16,221 nucleotides of DNA from Candidatus Doudnabacteria bacterium (GTDB lineage Bacteria; Patescibacteriota; Doudnabacteria; UBA920; O2-02-FULL-48-8), in NCBI GenBank assembly GCA_016207695.1, contig JACQPC010000052.1, positions 1 to 16,221 of the forward strand, written 5' to 3'. Positions 15,172 through 16,221 of the stretch are shown here, one piece after another. The notes under the pieces were generated by a model that was not told the origin of the DNA, did not search any database, and saw nothing but the letters and a program-made list of their open reading frames with translations. A program made the translations under genes and the position numbers. Numbering within the stretch: position 1 is the stretch's first letter; each line of letters starts with the position of its first letter.

Positions 15172-15822
15172 CTAAACACTCTTTTCTAGCATAGTCAAGT
15201 AATCGTAAACGCTTTGGGTGTTTTCGACCCAATGATCTGCTGCCGGTTGTTTGTATAACCCATTCATTCGCTCAAAGCCCATTTGAGAATATTTGGTTGG
15301 CGAGTTTTTAGGATAGTTGTTCAAAAATTTATCCATTGTCTTAATGCCCTCGGAAAGATTGTCCCCAAGATCCCACAGATTTGCTCCACCCACCCCCCAG
15401 CAGTTGGCCTTGCTGGTAGGATATCTGCGGCAAAAAGAGCTTTCGGCATTCGCCAAAGCCACGATCTTTTTCCAGTTCTTAAGTTCCAGTAGTTGTGAGG
15501 AATAAGAAGCTAGCGGCGAGTTGTATTGGTTCAGATAGTTTTTTATTTTTTCTGAAAGCAGGAGCTTTTTTCTTAAGCTTGCTTCCAGCTGTTTTGTTTG
15601 GTAATCAAGCTGGGCTTGTCTTTCGGCTGTTGTCAAAAACTCTTTGTAATCTCCTATTTGGAAAACTAGAAGGGAGGGTTCTTTTTTTGTCGCAGCAAAA
15701 ACTCCATGCGGGACTATCAGTGTGATTAAACTGATAAGGATTGTCAGTAGCCCTAGTTTCTGAACCGAAGAAAGTTTATCAAAAGAAGCTTTAAGTGGTT
15801 TGATTTTTTTGATGATGTCCAT
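15172..15822 (-). CDS. Exported or membrane-anchored lysozyme/transglycosylase-like protein
   Basis: The 216-residue protein has a basic N terminus and one hydrophobic segment (about 22-43, LGLLTILISLITLIVPHGVFA), acting as a signal or anchor. A helical, charged region (about 60-100) has coiled-coil character. The C-terminal domain has ALANAESSFCRRYP, NCWGVGGANLW and EGIKTMDKFLNNYP, a pattern like the goose-type lysozyme/SLT fold, with E127 as the likely catalytic acid. C131 and C141 could form a disulfide. It probably cleaves peptidoglycan outside the membrane, though the family call rests on motif shape alone. An ATG at 15820-15822 starts the gene; no Shine-Dalgarno sequence is visible and the promoter is unclear. 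Confidence 0.72.
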   Translation of the reverse strand: MDIIKKIKPLKASFDKLSSVQKLGLLTILISLITLIVPHGVFAATKKEPSLLVFQIGDYKEFLTTAERQAQLDYQTKQLEASLRKKLLLSEKIKNYLNQYNSPLASYSSQLLELKNWKKIVALANAESSFCRRYPTSKANCWGVGGANLWDLGDNLSEGIKTMDKFLNNYPKNSPTKYSQMGFERMNGLYKQPAADHWVENTQSVYDYLTMLEKSV

Positions 15823-15838
15823 GAGGTGGGAAATACAG

Positions 15839-15882
15839 TTGCTAACTTAGCAATTTTAGCAGTAAGTGTCAATGTTAGCAGT
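15839..15882. promoter_or_regulatory. Cluster of TTAGCA half-sites upstream of the lysozyme-like gene
   Basis: TTGCTAA (15839-15845) and TTAGCAA (15847-15853) form a perfect palindrome around one base. Two further direct copies of TTAGCAGT follow at 15856-15863 and 15875-15882. A minus-strand TTGACA (15867-15872) sits among them, but a good -10 at 17 bases is missing (TAAGTT). The layout resembles an operator; the regulator is unknown. Confidence 0.4.
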
Positions 15883-15889
15883 GTGGATA

Positions 15890-16029
15890 CCCAGTAATAC
15901 AACTTCGATCGTTTTTGCAGTTTAAATGGTCTTATTATTAAACCTAAATTGACAGGAATGCTTTATTTTTAGTACAAACGTTAGTTTAGCAAAAACGAAT
16001 AGACCATTTATCGAAGTTGATATACTGGG
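15890..16029. repeat. 140-base inverted-repeat element with crossing inner complements
   Basis: The outer arms (15890-15909 and 16010-16029) pair at 17 of 20 positions, starting CCCAGTA and ending CTTCGAT on the left. Two inner 9-base segments also have perfect complements: CGTTTTTGC (15910-15918) with GCAAAAACG (15989-15997), and AAATGGTCT (15924-15932) with AGACCATTT (16001-16009). The two inner pairings cross, so they form a pseudoknot or two alternative extensions of the outer stem. No gene is visible inside. The rest of 15823-16074 holds only the flanking operator-like sites and the tRNA terminator. Confidence 0.65.
15949..15978 (+). promoter_or_regulatory. Promoter-like sequence inside the inverted-repeat element, TTGACA-N18-TACAAA
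   Basis: A perfect TTGACA (15949-15954) and TACAAA (15973-15978) are 18 bases apart on the plus strand, pointing away from the lysozyme-like gene and towards the hairpin at 16049. A transcript would be only about 80-90 bases long. This is consensus matching only. Confidence 0.3.
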
Positions 16030-16048
16030 GATAGCCTGTGTGATACAA

Positions 16049-16073
16049 AAAGCGCATGAGCGCTTTGATTTTT
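16049..16073. terminator. Terminator downstream of the tRNA genes
   Basis: AAAGCGC (16049-16055), loop ATGA, and GCGCTTT (16060-16066) form a perfect 7-base-pair stem. On the minus strand it is followed by a run of T and would end the tRNA transcript; on the plus strand it is followed by GATTTTTTT. It can act in both directions. Confidence 0.75.
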
Positions 16074-16074
16074 T

Positions 16075-16160
16075 TGGTGCCCGGGGAGAGATTCGAACTC
16101 TCAAGCCCTTGCAGGCAACAGATTTTAAGTCTGTCGTGTATACCGTTCCACCACCCGGGC
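16075..16160 (-). tRNA. tRNA-Leu(UAA)
   Basis: The 86-base gene folds as a class II tRNA. The acceptor GCCCGGG (16154-16160) pairs with CCCGGGC (16079-16085), and a discriminator A and encoded CCA (16075-16077) follow. The anticodon stem ACAGA/TCTGT encloses CTTAAAA, giving anticodon TAA (16125-16127), which reads UUA. A long variable arm (about TGCCTGCAAGGGCT) and a canonical T loop TTCGAAT are present. It lies 4 bases downstream of the tRNA-Cys gene, with which it is probably co-transcribed. Confidence 0.95.
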
Positions 16161-16164
16161 TTTT

Positions 16165-16221
16165 TGGAGGCGTGAACGGGAGTCGCACCCGTGTACGCGG
16201 TTTTGCAGACCGCTCCCTAAC
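16165..16221 (-). tRNA. tRNA-Cys(GCA), 5' end cut by the window
   Basis: The visible 57 bases hold the encoded CCA (16165-16167), discriminator T (16168; U73 is typical of tRNA-Cys), and the acceptor 3' strand TCACGCC. The T stem is ACGGG/CCCGT. The anticodon stem GCGGT/ACCGC encloses CTGCAAA, giving anticodon GCA (16204-16206). Part of the D arm is also present. The 5' acceptor strand lies beyond the window. The T loop reads TGCGACT, with G at position 55 in place of the usual U. Confidence 0.92.

Noticed and set aside
15882..15890. DnaA-box-like TGTGGATAC near the tRNA genes
   Set aside because: One mismatch from the consensus but isolated, with no cluster; expected by chance at this length.
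15922..16188. Open frame of 88 codons on the minus strand
   Set aside because: It runs through the tRNA-Leu gene and into tRNA-Cys and the inverted-repeat element; its peptide is the kind produced by translating a tRNA gene. No start signal or family resemblance.
1..16221. CRISPR arrays, insertion sequences, rRNA genes, prophage genes
   Set aside because: No spaced direct repeats, transposase or integrase-like reading frames, or rRNA-like segments were seen.

Overview
The window looks like a chromosomal core segment from a member of the Candidate Phyla Radiation (Patescibacteria). I infer this from compact, overlapping housekeeping genes, short family versions (a Jag/KhpB protein without its N-terminal domain, a 221-residue RsmI), and a UlaG-like MBL-fold gene ahead of gyrA. 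TGA acts as a normal stop (jag, yidD), which argues against lineages that recode TGA. Finer taxonomy cannot be read from this sequence.

Layout. Positions 117-1457 (minus) encode dnaA. Divergent from it is rpmH-rnpA-yidD-yidC-jag (1661-3542, plus), the classical origin-proximal cluster. rpmH was recovered by hand: it lies in another frame beneath an upstream extension of rnpA. Converging on jag is a minus-strand pair: a class A penicillin-binding protein (4640-7213) and an O-antigen-ligase-like membrane protein (3526-4698). tyrS (7258-8433, plus) is divergent from the PBP gene. A six-gene minus-strand operon follows, in transcription order: degenerate MBL-fold protein, membrane-anchored hypothetical, gyrA, rsmI, yebC, ruvC (13883 down to 8444). 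Its genes overlap by 4 bases or are 2 bases apart. Divergent from it is a four-domain ribosomal protein S1 gene (13946-15082, plus). A symmetric terminator separates S1 from a convergent lysozyme-like gene (15172-15822, minus). The right end has a 250-base non-coding stretch with inverted repeats, then tRNA-Leu(UAA) and a partial tRNA-Cys(GCA), both minus strand.

How the genes fit together: replication initiation (DnaA), supercoiling (GyrA) and recombination (RuvC); ribosome and translation functions (L34, S1, TyrRS, RsmI, YebC, two tRNAs); tRNA maturation (RnpA); membrane insertion (YidC, YidD) with the RNA-binding KhpB; and cell-wall/envelope synthesis and turnover (PBP, ligase, lysozyme-like protein).

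Most notable: five divergent genes have a promoter -10 hexamer only 6-10 bases before the ATG, implying leaderless mRNAs, including the mRNA for S1. The MBL-fold protein heading the gyrA operon has lost its metal-binding motifs. A 140-base inverted-repeat element upstream of the lysozyme-like gene has crossing inner complements and an internal promoter-like sequence. I see no mobile element, CRISPR array or rRNA gene.
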